From Peptococcaceae bacterium (GTDB lineage Bacteria > Bacillota > Desulfotomaculia > Desulfotomaculales > Desulfocucumaceae): DNA of 64,000 nucleotides. The translations under genes were made by a program, and so were the position numbers. The notes below the pieces were generated by a model that saw only the letters and a list, made by a program, of their open reading frames with translations, ran no database searches and was not told the DNA's origin. Position 1 is the first letter of the stretch, and every line of letters starts with the position of its first letter. Location: contig JAILZP010000004.1 of NCBI GenBank assembly GCA_023512435.1, positions 1-64,000 of the forward strand. The letters are read 5' to 3'. Below, in pieces: positions 43,899 through 52,293 of the stretch.

Positions 43899-44807
43899 AT
43901 GCTTGACAACCAGCTCTACATCTTCGTGACGGTGGCCGACAAAAAGAATTTTTCCCGGGCCGGGGAATTCCTGAACATGACCCAGCCGGCCATAAGCCAG
44001 CATATTCATGCTCTGGAGGAATACTACGGAGCCAAGCTTTTCGAGCGGTCCAGCAAAAAGGTGGAACTCACCCAGGCCGGGACCATATTGTACAACTACG
44101 CCCGGAACATTCTCGATCTGCACCAGGTGGCCAAGCGGGCGGTGGCGGACCTGGTGGACACCGTGACCGGGAAACTGACCATCGGCGCCAGCCTGACCAT
44201 AGGGGAATATGTACTGCCGCGCCTCCTGGCCACCTTTACCAGGAAGTACTCCAATGTTGAGTTTTCAGTCTGGATTGGCAATACTGAAATGATCCACGAG
44301 CGCACCCGGGAAGGCACCATCGACATCGGGCTGGTGGAGGGCGTGATCGATGACCCTCAGCTTCATATAAAGCCTTTCCTGAGAGATGAAATGGTCCTGG
44401 TGGCGCCCGTCCTTCACCCCCTGGCGGCAAAAACCGGTGTCTCCAGGGACGACTTGAAGGAGTGCGTTTTTGTAATCAGGGAGGAGGGGTCGGGCACCAG
44501 GCTGGCGGCTGAAGATTTTTTCCAAAAGGCCGGTTTAAGGCCGGAAAGGATACTCACCCTGGGCAGCACCCAGGCCATCAAGGAGGCCGTGGAGGCCGGG
44601 CTGGGCATAACCATTCTGTCCAAGTGGTGCATACGCAAGGAGCTTCAACTGGGCACCCTCAAGCTGCTCAGAATAAAAGGGCTGGAAATTCCGCGCTGGT
44701 TTTTCCTGGTCCGGCTGAAGGACAAATTTCAGTCCAGGGCCAGTGACGAGTTTGTCAAATTTATAAGCAGCGAGGACCTGCTGCCCAGAATTCTGGGCAG
44801 CAGGTAG
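43899..44807 (+). CDS. LysR-family transcriptional regulator
   Basis: 302 residues. N-terminal winged HTH (FVTVADKKNFSRAGEFLNMTQPAISQHIHALEEYYGAKLFERSS) and a type 2 periplasmic-binding-like effector domain. The target is unknown: the next gene is a recombinase read in the same direction after a terminator, and the upstream gene is unrelated. CysL/YwfK-type relatives act in sulfur metabolism, but this cannot be assigned. Confidence 0.9.
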   Translation: MLDNQLYIFVTVADKKNFSRAGEFLNMTQPAISQHIHALEEYYGAKLFERSSKKVELTQAGTILYNYARNILDLHQVAKRAVADLVDTVTGKLTIGASLTIGEYVLPRLLATFTRKYSNVEFSVWIGNTEMIHERTREGTIDIGLVEGVIDDPQLHIKPFLRDEMVLVAPVLHPLAAKTGVSRDDLKECVFVIREEGSGTRLAAEDFFQKAGLRPERILTLGSTQAIKEAVEAGLGITILSKWCIRKELQLGTLKLLRIKGLEIPRWFFLVRLKDKFQSRASDEFVKFISSEDLLPRILGSR

Positions 44808-44851
44808 GTGGCAGAAACAGGAAAGCGGGATTTGCCCAGTTAACAATTGGC

Positions 44852-44883
44852 AGCCGCCATGTCCGGGGCGGCTGTTCTTTTTT
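44852..44883 (+). terminator. Terminator of LysR gene
   Basis: AGCCGCC pairs with GGCGGCT, followed by TTCTTTTTT. Confidence 0.75.
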
Positions 44884-44924
44884 CAGGGCAAAAAAATATA
44901 TTTAAAAGGCAGAAGGGGAGGCCC

Positions 44925-45098
44925 CTAGGGCAGTCTCCGCTTCCCAAGCCCCTTTTTTCCGGCGGGAGGGGGGCTCTCCGCCTTGCGGGAACAGCTTGCA
45001 GTTCCTTTTTGGGCGGCCGGGAAAAGGAACCGGAAAAGGGCTTCCTCTATGCGGGCATCCCTGTTGACACCCGCCGCGAAAACCTTGATCACGATCAT
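44925..45098 (-). CDS. Small ORF divergent to recombinase (57 aa)
   Basis: ATG 45098 follows GGAGGAG and opens a 57-residue frame (MIVIKVFAAGVNRDARIEEAL...) ending at TAG 44925. The N-terminal half looks protein-like, the C-terminal half is basic and low in complexity. No homologue is known to me. It fills the otherwise empty 44884-45164 region. Confidence 0.25.
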   Translation of the reverse strand: MIVIKVFAAGVNRDARIEEALFRFLFPAAQKGTASCSRKAESPPPAGKKGLGKRRLP

Positions 45099-45164
45099 TC
45101 CGGGACTCCTCCTTTCCAGATTTTTATGCGGCCGGCACAGCGATCATTACCGGGGGTGGCGGTT

Positions 45165-46718
45165 TTGAAAGTAGCTGTTTACTGCCGGGTTTCCACCGAG
45201 GACCAGGCGTTTTCCAGGACCATTGAGAACCAGGTGGAGTTTGCCGCCAGGTATTGTGAACTGAACGGCCTGGAGATATATGATTTTTACCTGGACGAGG
45301 GGGTCAGCGGGACTGTGCCGGTGGAAAAAAGGCCGGCCGGTTCCCGGATGATGGCCGACGCCCTGGGGGGGCGCTTCGGGGCGGTCTGTGTTTACCGCCT
45401 TGACCGTCTGGCCAGGACCGCCCTTGAAATTCTCAGGACACACCAGAGGCTTGCCGAGGCGGACGTGGTATTAAAAAGCATGACCGAGAATTTTGACACT
45501 TCCACTCCCAGCGGCAAATTTTTCATGACCACCCTGGGAGGCATTGCCGAGATAGAAAGGGAAACCATCGCTGAAAGGATGCGCCTTGGCAAAGACAGAG
45601 CCCTGCGGGAAGGACGCTGGCCGGGAGGACCGCCTCCTTACGGCTATTCTCTGTCCGGCGGGAGGCTGGTTGTGAACTGTGACGAAGCCAAGACGGTCAG
45701 GAAGATTTTCAAGCTGTACACCGAAGGTGGAATGAGCACCGGTCTGATAGCCGATTACCTTAACGCCACCGGTGTTCCGGCCCCAGGGTTCTCCGCCGGG
45801 AAGGGCGGGTCCCCGAAAAACCGGTGGCACCGGAGCAGGGTCTGGAGTATTCTGTCCAATTCCGCCTACCGCGGGGTATTTCTTTATCACAGGAGGGGAG
45901 GAGACGGCCCGGTGGAGTTCAGGTGCCCGCCGCTTGTTTCTGATCAGGAGTGGGAGGCGGCCCTGGAAACGCGCCGGAAAAATTATTCCGACGCCGGGCG
46001 GAACGCAAAGAGGGAGTACCTGCTGAAAGGGCTGATCAGGTGTGCCCTTTGCGGCCGGCCGTACTATGGAGACGGTTCTGGCAAAAGGGGGAGGCGCTTT
46101 TACTACCGCTGCGCGGGCAGCACCTCGGGCCGGGCGAATTCTCACCCGTGCCCGTCCAGGTCTGTGCGGGCGGAACTGATCGAGAACATGGTCTGGAATG
46201 ACATCCGCCGGTTCGTTCTTGGCGCCCGGCAGACCCTGGACCGCGTAGGGAGGAGGGCCGCCCCGGATCCGGGCCGCCTGCGCGCCGACCGGATGGAGGC
46301 GGCGGCGATAGATGCGGCGGTTGAGGCCAAGGAGAAAGAACGGAAGAGAATCATTGATCTATGCAGGCGGCAGATTATTTCCGAGGCGGATCTGAAGAGG
46401 GAGCTGGCAGTCATCTCCCGCGAACAGGAGGCCCTGAACAAACGCCGGATGGCTGTTGATGCGCGGGCTGACGGGCGGGCTGACAATGTGGAGATCCGGC
46501 CCCTGCTGATCGGGAGGCTTGAGTCGGCCTGCTGCCGCGACAAAAGGGAACTGGTCAGGGGGCTGGTTGAAAGCATAACTGTGGATACGGTGGAGAGAGC
46601 CGGCAAAATACTCTCCCGGGTGACCATTGCCTATGTCTTTGAGGGGCCGGCGGGTTGCGCCCTGATTGTTGAGACCCGCGGGAAATACAGGCTGGGAGTG
46701 CCCAGATCCCCTTATTAA
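45165..46718 (+). CDS. Large serine recombinase
   Basis: 517 residues from TTG 45165 (GGGGGTGG upstream; the frame is open to 44847, but that stretch is not recombinase-like). Resolvase domain: YCRVSTEDQ with nucleophile Ser10, YRLDRLAR, and GGIAEIERETIAERM. Then a recombinase domain (GGPPPYGYSL..), a zinc ribbon (CALCGRPYYG..YYRC..) and a coiled coil. Such enzymes excise or integrate phages, skin-like elements or transposons. No other mobile gene or att pair is seen beside it, so it may be an orphan or act at a distance. Confidence 0.9.
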   Translation: MKVAVYCRVSTEDQAFSRTIENQVEFAARYCELNGLEIYDFYLDEGVSGTVPVEKRPAGSRMMADALGGRFGAVCVYRLDRLARTALEILRTHQRLAEADVVLKSMTENFDTSTPSGKFFMTTLGGIAEIERETIAERMRLGKDRALREGRWPGGPPPYGYSLSGGRLVVNCDEAKTVRKIFKLYTEGGMSTGLIADYLNATGVPAPGFSAGKGGSPKNRWHRSRVWSILSNSAYRGVFLYHRRGGDGPVEFRCPPLVSDQEWEAALETRRKNYSDAGRNAKREYLLKGLIRCALCGRPYYGDGSGKRGRRFYYRCAGSTSGRANSHPCPSRSVRAELIENMVWNDIRRFVLGARQTLDRVGRRAAPDPGRLRADRMEAAAIDAAVEAKEKERKRIIDLCRRQIISEADLKRELAVISREQEALNKRRMAVDARADGRADNVEIRPLLIGRLESACCRDKRELVRGLVESITVDTVERAGKILSRVTIAYVFEGPAGCALIVETRGKYRLGVPRSPY

Positions 46719-46739
46719 AGCAAGACTGCATAGGAAACG

Positions 46740-46800
46740 GGACCGGGAATTGATAATCGACAGTTCCCAATCACCAATTCCCAATCCCACATTCCCAAAC
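46740..46800. repeat. Intergenic AATTCCCAATC-type repeat
   Basis: Short copies of CCAATTCCCAATC / GGGAATTG follow the recombinase. They resemble the words at 17787-17923 and 53474-53512. Confidence 0.5.
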
Positions 46801-46865
46801 TAAGGGAACCCTTTCCCGGCGCCCTGAATAGTATGGCAGGAGGCGCTTTGAGGAGGGGTTTTTTT

Positions 46866-47870
46866 ATGGAAAACTGCTTGCGAACCTTGAAACGGCTCCG
46901 GCACTTTTTTATGGGCAAACAGAATGTTATCGGTGTCGGGGTGGGTATGAAGCAGGTAGGTTTTGAACGGACAAATCAGCCGTCGATAATTGTATTTGTG
47001 GAAAAGAAAGTGAAGGAGGAAAACCTGGCAAGGGGCCAGGTCATTCCCGGAAAGATAAACGGGGTGCACACCGATGTGATTGAAATAGGAAGGGTCCGGC
47101 TGCTTGACCGGAGGACTGATAAAGAGCGGCCGGCCCGCCCGGGAATGAGCATAGGTCATTACAAGATAACCGCCGGGACCCTTGGGGCGGTGGTGAGGGA
47201 CCAGAAGACCGGGGAGGCCTTAATCCTGAGCAATAACCATATCCTGGCCAATGCCACCGATGGAAGGGACGGCAGGGCTTTTCCGGGAGACCCCATTCTT
47301 CAGCCCGGGGCCTATGACGGGGGGACCAGTCAGGATAAGATTGCCGAATTGTTGAGGTATGTGCCCATTCTGCGCAAGACGAAGGAAGCCGACTGCCCGG
47401 TGGCGGCCGGGGCGGCCCGCCTGGGCAGCAGGCTGGTGCATGTGATCAGGCCCGACTATGACCTGCGTTTTGTTAAGCACTACCGGGGAAGCAACATTAT
47501 CGACGCGGCGGTGGCCAGGCCGGTGTCACCGGATGTAGTGGCCCCGGATATTCTTGAGATCGGCCTCCCCCAGGGGACCGCGGTGGCCGAGGTGGGCCTG
47601 CAGGTAATAAAAAGCGGCCGGAGCAGCGGAGTGACTAAAGGCGAGGTCACCGCCACCGATGTATCTCTTCAGGTGGAGCTGAACGACTCCGAGACCGGCA
47701 TGTTTTCCGACCAGGTCGTTGCTGAAATGACCTCAAAGGGCGGAGACAGCGGGTCCCTGGTGCTGGACGAAAAGAACAGGGCGGTGGGGCTGCTGTTCGC
47801 AGGATCAGAAAAATATACCGTATTCAACAACCTGCACAATGTTTTTGCAAAACTTGGCGTGGTACTTTAA
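46866..47870 (+). CDS. Trypsin-like serine protease-fold protein
   Basis: 334 residues from ATG 46866, preceded by GAGGAGGGG. A full chymotrypsin-type triad is visible: H125 in SNNHIL, D213 in IIDAAVA, and S295 in GGDSGSLV. There is no signal peptide; the N-terminal 90 residues (GVGVGMKQVGFERTNQPSIIVFVEKK) form an extra domain. This resembles Firmicute proteins annotated as chymotrypsin-like or Nal1-like proteases, often of unknown role. The next gene may share its transcript. Confidence 0.85.
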   Translation: MENCLRTLKRLRHFFMGKQNVIGVGVGMKQVGFERTNQPSIIVFVEKKVKEENLARGQVIPGKINGVHTDVIEIGRVRLLDRRTDKERPARPGMSIGHYKITAGTLGAVVRDQKTGEALILSNNHILANATDGRDGRAFPGDPILQPGAYDGGTSQDKIAELLRYVPILRKTKEADCPVAAGAARLGSRLVHVIRPDYDLRFVKHYRGSNIIDAAVARPVSPDVVAPDILEIGLPQGTAVAEVGLQVIKSGRSSGVTKGEVTATDVSLQVELNDSETGMFSDQVVAEMTSKGGDSGSLVLDEKNRAVGLLFAGSEKYTVFNNLHNVFAKLGVVL

Positions 47871-47932
47871 CCAGGCGGCCCGCGACGGCCGGCAGGCAGG
47901 GACTGGCGGAAGATTCGGGGAGGAGGCCCTTT

Positions 47933-48331
47933 ATGGTTGATGAAGAACCGGTGCCGGTATCCGGGGAAATCGCCATGGCCATTTTGGGGGAGAGTATTCC
48001 GGCCATAGGCCCCAGATTGAAAAGCAGGCATGAGGCCATGTCGGCGGTGCAGCAGTACGTTAGATCCATCGAGGACCTGGTGAAAGGCGGCGATCGTCCT
48101 TACGGGGTGTTGTTCTCACGGCAGCCGGACGGAAGATATGCGATGCTGATCAAGGGCGCCGGGGACACTCTGGAAATTTTGCGTGATCTTGATGAGTTGA
48201 CGGTAAAGAGATTTCAGAGGTCTGTTAAAAAACGCCTGTTTATTATTACCGGTTTTTTTGAGGAAGACGGCCGGCTGGAGTGTTTGGCCCTCACCGATGG
48301 TATGGGGGCGGTGCTGTACATTCCCTGGTGA
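47933..48331 (+). CDS. Hypothetical protein (132 aa)
   Basis: A soluble alpha/beta product with no recognised domain. ATG 47933 follows GGGGAGGAGG. Residues 100-132 (KRLFIITGFFEEDGRLECLALTDGMGAVLYIP) look like a beta-rich core. It lies 62 bases after the protease gene in the same direction, so a functional link (substrate, inhibitor or partner) is possible but unproven. Confidence 0.6.
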   Translation: MVDEEPVPVSGEIAMAILGESIPAIGPRLKSRHEAMSAVQQYVRSIEDLVKGGDRPYGVLFSRQPDGRYAMLIKGAGDTLEILRDLDELTVKRFQRSVKKRLFIITGFFEEDGRLECLALTDGMGAVLYIPW

Positions 48332-48592
48332 CTGGCGGTTTGTGGTATAAAATGACAGTAAGTTTTAATAAACTGGTTTAATATACCATCTTATTGAAAA
48401 TTGCAGTCAGTCCTTTTCAGTCCATGCATTATATGGAATAGTTGGGTGGATAGTGCGGTAGACAAAAAAAATGGTTGTTGTGGCATACTTTCCTTTTTTG
48501 GTAAAGTGGACTTGTACATATTGCCTTTTAGTACAAGCCCTGGTTGATAAGTTGCGGTTTGTAAAAACAGGCAATTGTTGTACATATAAATG
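48332..48592. other. Intergenic region before c-di-AMP riboswitch
   Basis: AT-rich and without a gene. It probably contains the promoter of the riboswitch transcript, but no clear -35/-10 pair stands out. Confidence 0.4.
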
Positions 48593-48762
48593 CCGAATCC
48601 CATTAAAACCATAATAATGGGTACGGAGGAACCACTTTTGGGGTGAATCCCGGTTCGGAAGCCGGACGCCAATCGTCAAACCGATGACCGGATACCGGCG
48701 GCCGAAGACCGACCGGGTAGGTTTTATCTTTTTACCGAACCCGTCAGCTAACTCCGGAGGCA
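48593..48762 (+). promoter_or_regulatory. Cyclic di-AMP riboswitch (ydaO/yuaA type)
   Basis: Conserved blocks appear in the right order: ACGGAGGAACCACTTTTGGG (48633-48652) followed by GTGAATC, then GGTTCGGAAGCC, GACCGGGTAGG, and near the end ACCGAACCCGTCAGCTAAC (48734-48752) with TCCGGAGGC. These match the ydaO motif. c-di-AMP binding normally shuts down expression. Downstream is a secreted CAP-domain protein, a usual target class. Confidence 0.88.
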
Positions 48763-48782
48763 AAAAAAGAAAGGAGCATCTT

Positions 48783-50354
48783 ATGTACAGCAGGAGGTTT
48801 TGGGTTACCGGTATCCTTGTCATTGTGTTTACCCTGTGCCTTGCCGCGGCGGCAGCGGCCTCGTCTCCCGGCGACCAGGCGCCGCAGGGCGTCCCGGACC
48901 TGGAGGTTATTCAGCAGGGTTATCCGCAAGTTGAAATTGGACAGGCAGCTTCACATCAGTGCATAGATCAGCCGGCCTTGATCCCCGCGGGACAGAACCC
49001 GGTGCTGGGGGTGGAAAGCGCAGCCCTGTCGGCGGAAGAGCAGCAAATGCTGGACCTGGTGAACAAAGAAAGGGCGGCCGCGGGCAAAGGGCTGCTGAAG
49101 GCGGATTCCTCCCTGGTCAAGCTGGCCAGGCTCAAGGCCAGTGATATGGTGGAATACCGTTATTTCGATCATAACTCCCCCACTTACGGCAGCCCCTTTG
49201 ACATGATGAAAAAATTCGGAATAAGTTATTCCTTCGCCGGGGAAAACCTGGCCAAGGCCCCTTCGGTGGCCAGTGCCCACAAGGCCCTGATGGAATCGCC
49301 TGGACACCGGGCAAACATATTAAACGGCAATTTTGACCGGGTGGGCATAGGCATCGTTGTCTCAGGGGGATACAGGTACTGTGTCCAGTTATTCACCGGC
49401 GGCCAGCGGGAGATCGTGCCTGTTCCGGAAGATAACGGCCGGCAGCCCGATCAGTCAGCCGGCGATCCTACAGACTTGTCATCCGAGGAATCCCTGATGC
49501 TTCAGTTGATTAACCAGGAACGGGCCAGGGCCGGGGTGCCCCGGCTGGTTCCCGACAGCCTCCTTTTCAAGGTGGCCAGGCTGAAGGCGCGGGATTTAGT
49601 GGAGAATAACTACTTTTCACATACTTCGCCCGCCTACGGGACTGTCCGGGATATGCTGGACAGGTTCGGGGTCGAATACACCGACTACTCCGAGAACCTT
49701 GCCCTCTCCACGTCGGCCGCCAGGGCCCACGCCGCCCTGATGAGATCCCCCGGCAACAAGGCGAATATTCTCAGGTCCGGGTTCGACCGGGTAGGAATAG
49801 GTATCGCCGCCAGGGGAAGTTACAAGTACTTCGTCCAAATATACATCGACGGCGGACCCTCCCAGCCGCCCTCCGGGGGGACGGAAAAGCCTCCGGCCCA
49901 GGAGCAGCCGAAGCCCCCGTCTACCGGCAACGATCCAGGCCAGCCGGGGAACGCTGACCCTGACACCTCCGGGTTGACGGCGGATGAACAGAGGATGCTC
50001 AGCCTGATCAATGCGGAGCGGTCCAAGTACGGGCTGGATTCCCTCAAGGCAAACCTCAAGCTTACCGGGGTGGCCAGGCTGAAGGCCAGGGACATGATTG
50101 AAAAGAACTATTTCAGCCACACTTCACCCACCTACGGGAGCCCCTTCGACATGATGAGACAGTTCGGCGTCACCTACCGCACCGCCGGTGAAAATCTTGC
50201 CGGGGCTCCGTCGGTGGACATTGCGCACACCAATCTGATGAATTCACCGGGCCACCGGGCCAACATCCTGAACGGCAGCTTTAAGGAAGTGGGCATAGGA
50301 ATCCTGAGCGGCAGCCAGTACGGGAAGATTTTTGTGCAAATGTTCATCGGATAA
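48783..50354 (+). CDS. Secreted protein with three CAP/SCP (YkwD-like) domains
   Basis: 523 residues from ATG 48783 (AAGGAG upstream). A signal peptide is followed by three CAP domains (about 84-205, 235-355, 400-523). Each has LINxERxxxG, LARLKARDMVE..YFSHTSPTYGSPFDMM, GENLA and SPGHRANIL motifs; the middle copy diverges (SPGNKANIL). Pro-rich linkers join them. YkwD-like CAP proteins are extracellular and linked to sporulation or wall function. Control by c-di-AMP ties it to wall or osmotic stress. Confidence 0.92.
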   Translation: MYSRRFWVTGILVIVFTLCLAAAAAASSPGDQAPQGVPDLEVIQQGYPQVEIGQAASHQCIDQPALIPAGQNPVLGVESAALSAEEQQMLDLVNKERAAAGKGLLKADSSLVKLARLKASDMVEYRYFDHNSPTYGSPFDMMKKFGISYSFAGENLAKAPSVASAHKALMESPGHRANILNGNFDRVGIGIVVSGGYRYCVQLFTGGQREIVPVPEDNGRQPDQSAGDPTDLSSEESLMLQLINQERARAGVPRLVPDSLLFKVARLKARDLVENNYFSHTSPAYGTVRDMLDRFGVEYTDYSENLALSTSAARAHAALMRSPGNKANILRSGFDRVGIGIAARGSYKYFVQIYIDGGPSQPPSGGTEKPPAQEQPKPPSTGNDPGQPGNADPDTSGLTADEQRMLSLINAERSKYGLDSLKANLKLTGVARLKARDMIEKNYFSHTSPTYGSPFDMMRQFGVTYRTAGENLAGAPSVDIAHTNLMNSPGHRANILNGSFKEVGIGILSGSQYGKIFVQMFIG

Positions 50355-50365
50355 CAACCTTTTGC

Positions 50366-50395
50366 AGAGGAGGATGGAAACATCCTCCTTTCTTG
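50366..50395 (+). terminator. Terminator of CAP gene
   Basis: GAGGAGGATG-GAAA-CATCCTCCTT then TCTT. Confidence 0.8.
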
Positions 50396-50694
50396 CATTT
50401 AATTGGACTTTTATTATTTACACCTGGCAATGGGTGTTTTTTTATTCTATGGAAATAATTGATTGTTTTCGGCAAAGTTTCCGTTATTTTGTGCACGCAA
50501 TATAAATATAAATAAATGTGCGCTTTTTTACCGGCAAATTTTACTTTTCCTGCTTTAACCAATCAGGAAGGGAGGAAAGTTTTTGTTTTTATAAATGAGG
50601 CCTGTCAGCCTGTTTTTGCACATTTTAGGGAGCAATTCATATATATATATAGAACGGTTATATCCAGGATCAGCCTTGAAAGGAGGAAGAACGG
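50396..50694. other. AT-rich intergenic region before SPOCS genes
   Basis: No gene. Contains GTGCACGC...GTGCGC near 50491-50523 and a TA-repeat (50638-50650). A sporulation promoter is likely, but I cannot place it. Confidence 0.4.
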
Positions 50695-52269
50695 ATGGTT
50701 GGAACTGCAGCACCGGGCACTGAAAGGCTTCGGGTTAATCAGGTAATTAGCGAGAACACCAAGCAGACAGTGGTTCGGGGAACCGTTGCCGTGCCGGACC
50801 CGAAGCCGGACGTGGAAAAGGTCCTGTCCACCGACAAGTCGGTCAAGGTTAGAAATGTAGAAATTTTGCCGGACAAGGTCATCGTTGAAGGCACCCTCAC
50901 CCTGCAAATAGTATATGTCGCCTTTGAGCCGGCCCAGTCTGTTCATCACATGCACGGGTCCATAAACTTCACCACCTTTGTTGACGTTCCGGGCGCCCTT
51001 CCGGGAATGGACGTCGACGTGAATGTCGAGCTGGAGGATATCAGCGTTAACCGCCGCACCGGGAACCCCAGGGAATTCGACGTGGCCGCGGTACTGGAGG
51101 TAACGGCCAAGGTCACCGAAGTCATGGATATTGACGTGATAGTCGAGTGCCCGGCCGGTTGCGTTTGCGAGACCCAGGAAATCACTGTTGACCACGTGGT
51201 GGGGACCGGCAGAAGGCAGGTGATGATCAGCGAAGAATTCGATGTTCCCAGGGAAAAACCGGATGTGGAAAAGGTGCTGGACGCCGATGTAAAGGTGGAG
51301 ACCACCGAGACCAGGGTTTTAAAGAACAAGGTGATTGTGGACGGCACGGCCACCCTGTCCGTTCTTTACGTCGGAATGCTTCCCGATCAGCCGGTACATA
51401 GCCTGCATAAAACTTTCAAATTCAGCGAATTCGTTGAAGTGCAGGGGGCAATGGCGGGTATGGACGTCAGGTTTGACTTGAGGGTTGAAGACGTCCAGGT
51501 GGAAGTCGTTAAAACGCCGGAGTGCTTCCGGCTCCGGGCCGACACGGTCCTGAAGCTGACGGCCAACGTTGTGGAACCCCGCCAGGTGGAGGTCATAGAG
51601 GAAATCAACATGTGCCCCGGCAACACGCCGACCTTTACAACTCTCAAGATCGACAGCCTGGTGGGTGAAAATCAGTCCCAGGTGATTTTGAGGGACACCT
51701 TTGCGCCTCCGGAGGCAAAACCCGACGTGGAAAAAATTCTTGAAACCCGGGTCGACAAGGTTACCGTTTCCGAAAAAAGGATTATTGCCGAAAAGGTAAT
51801 TGTCAGCGGTTTCGTTGACGCCCAGGTGGTCTACGTCGCCCTTGAGCCCGACCAGTCGGTGCACGCGGTGCACAGGCGGATTCCTTTCCGGACCTTTGTG
51901 GAAGTCATGGGAACCCGGCAGGGAGACAATGTTGAGGTTAAAACAAACGTCGAGTTTGTGACCGCCACTGCCGGCAGGGACGGCAGGATTTCGCTGGAAC
52001 TGGTGCTCAAGGTCACTGCCAGGGTCACCAGGCCGATGCAAAAGGATGTGCTGACCGGGGTTTCGCCGGCCGCCACGCCCACGCCCACGCCGTGCCCGCC
52101 CGGGGAAACCTTCCAGTACACCGTGCAGCGGGGGGACACCCTTTTCAGTATCGGCCAAAAGTTCGGGGTCTCGCTTAATCAAATGAAGGCCGCCAATCCC
52201 CAGCTTACGGATCCAAACAGGTTGACGCCGGGAATGGTGATCAACGTTCCCTGCGTGGCCATGGGATAA
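50695..52269 (+). CDS. SPOCS (DUF3794) x3 plus LysM protein, SipL-like
   Basis: 524 residues. Three SPOCS domains (about 1-165, 170-320, 325-455) share VVRGTV..PDPKPDVEKVL, KVIVEGTL.LQIVYVA..P.QSVH and LEVTAKVTE. A Pro/Thr linker leads to a C-terminal LysM (YTVQRGDTLFSIGQKFGVSLNQMKAANP). SipL and other SPOCS/LysM proteins assemble the clostridial spore coat. AAAGGAGG precedes ATG 50695. The next SPOCS gene is 24 bases on. Confidence 0.87.
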   Translation: MVGTAAPGTERLRVNQVISENTKQTVVRGTVAVPDPKPDVEKVLSTDKSVKVRNVEILPDKVIVEGTLTLQIVYVAFEPAQSVHHMHGSINFTTFVDVPGALPGMDVDVNVELEDISVNRRTGNPREFDVAAVLEVTAKVTEVMDIDVIVECPAGCVCETQEITVDHVVGTGRRQVMISEEFDVPREKPDVEKVLDADVKVETTETRVLKNKVIVDGTATLSVLYVGMLPDQPVHSLHKTFKFSEFVEVQGAMAGMDVRFDLRVEDVQVEVVKTPECFRLRADTVLKLTANVVEPRQVEVIEEINMCPGNTPTFTTLKIDSLVGENQSQVILRDTFAPPEAKPDVEKILETRVDKVTVSEKRIIAEKVIVSGFVDAQVVYVALEPDQSVHAVHRRIPFRTFVEVMGTRQGDNVEVKTNVEFVTATAGRDGRISLELVLKVTARVTRPMQKDVLTGVSPAATPTPTPCPPGETFQYTVQRGDTLFSIGQKFGVSLNQMKAANPQLTDPNRLTPGMVINVPCVAMG

Positions 52270-52293
52270 AAATTTTTTAGAGGAGGTTAAAGC

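Noticed and set aside
44847-45164. N-terminal extension of the serine recombinase
   Set aside because: Crosses the LysR terminator, is low in complexity and is not recombinase-like; TTG 45165 has a proper Shine-Dalgarno.
48407-48823. Minus-strand frame over the c-di-AMP riboswitch
   Set aside because: The sequence is explained by conserved riboswitch elements.
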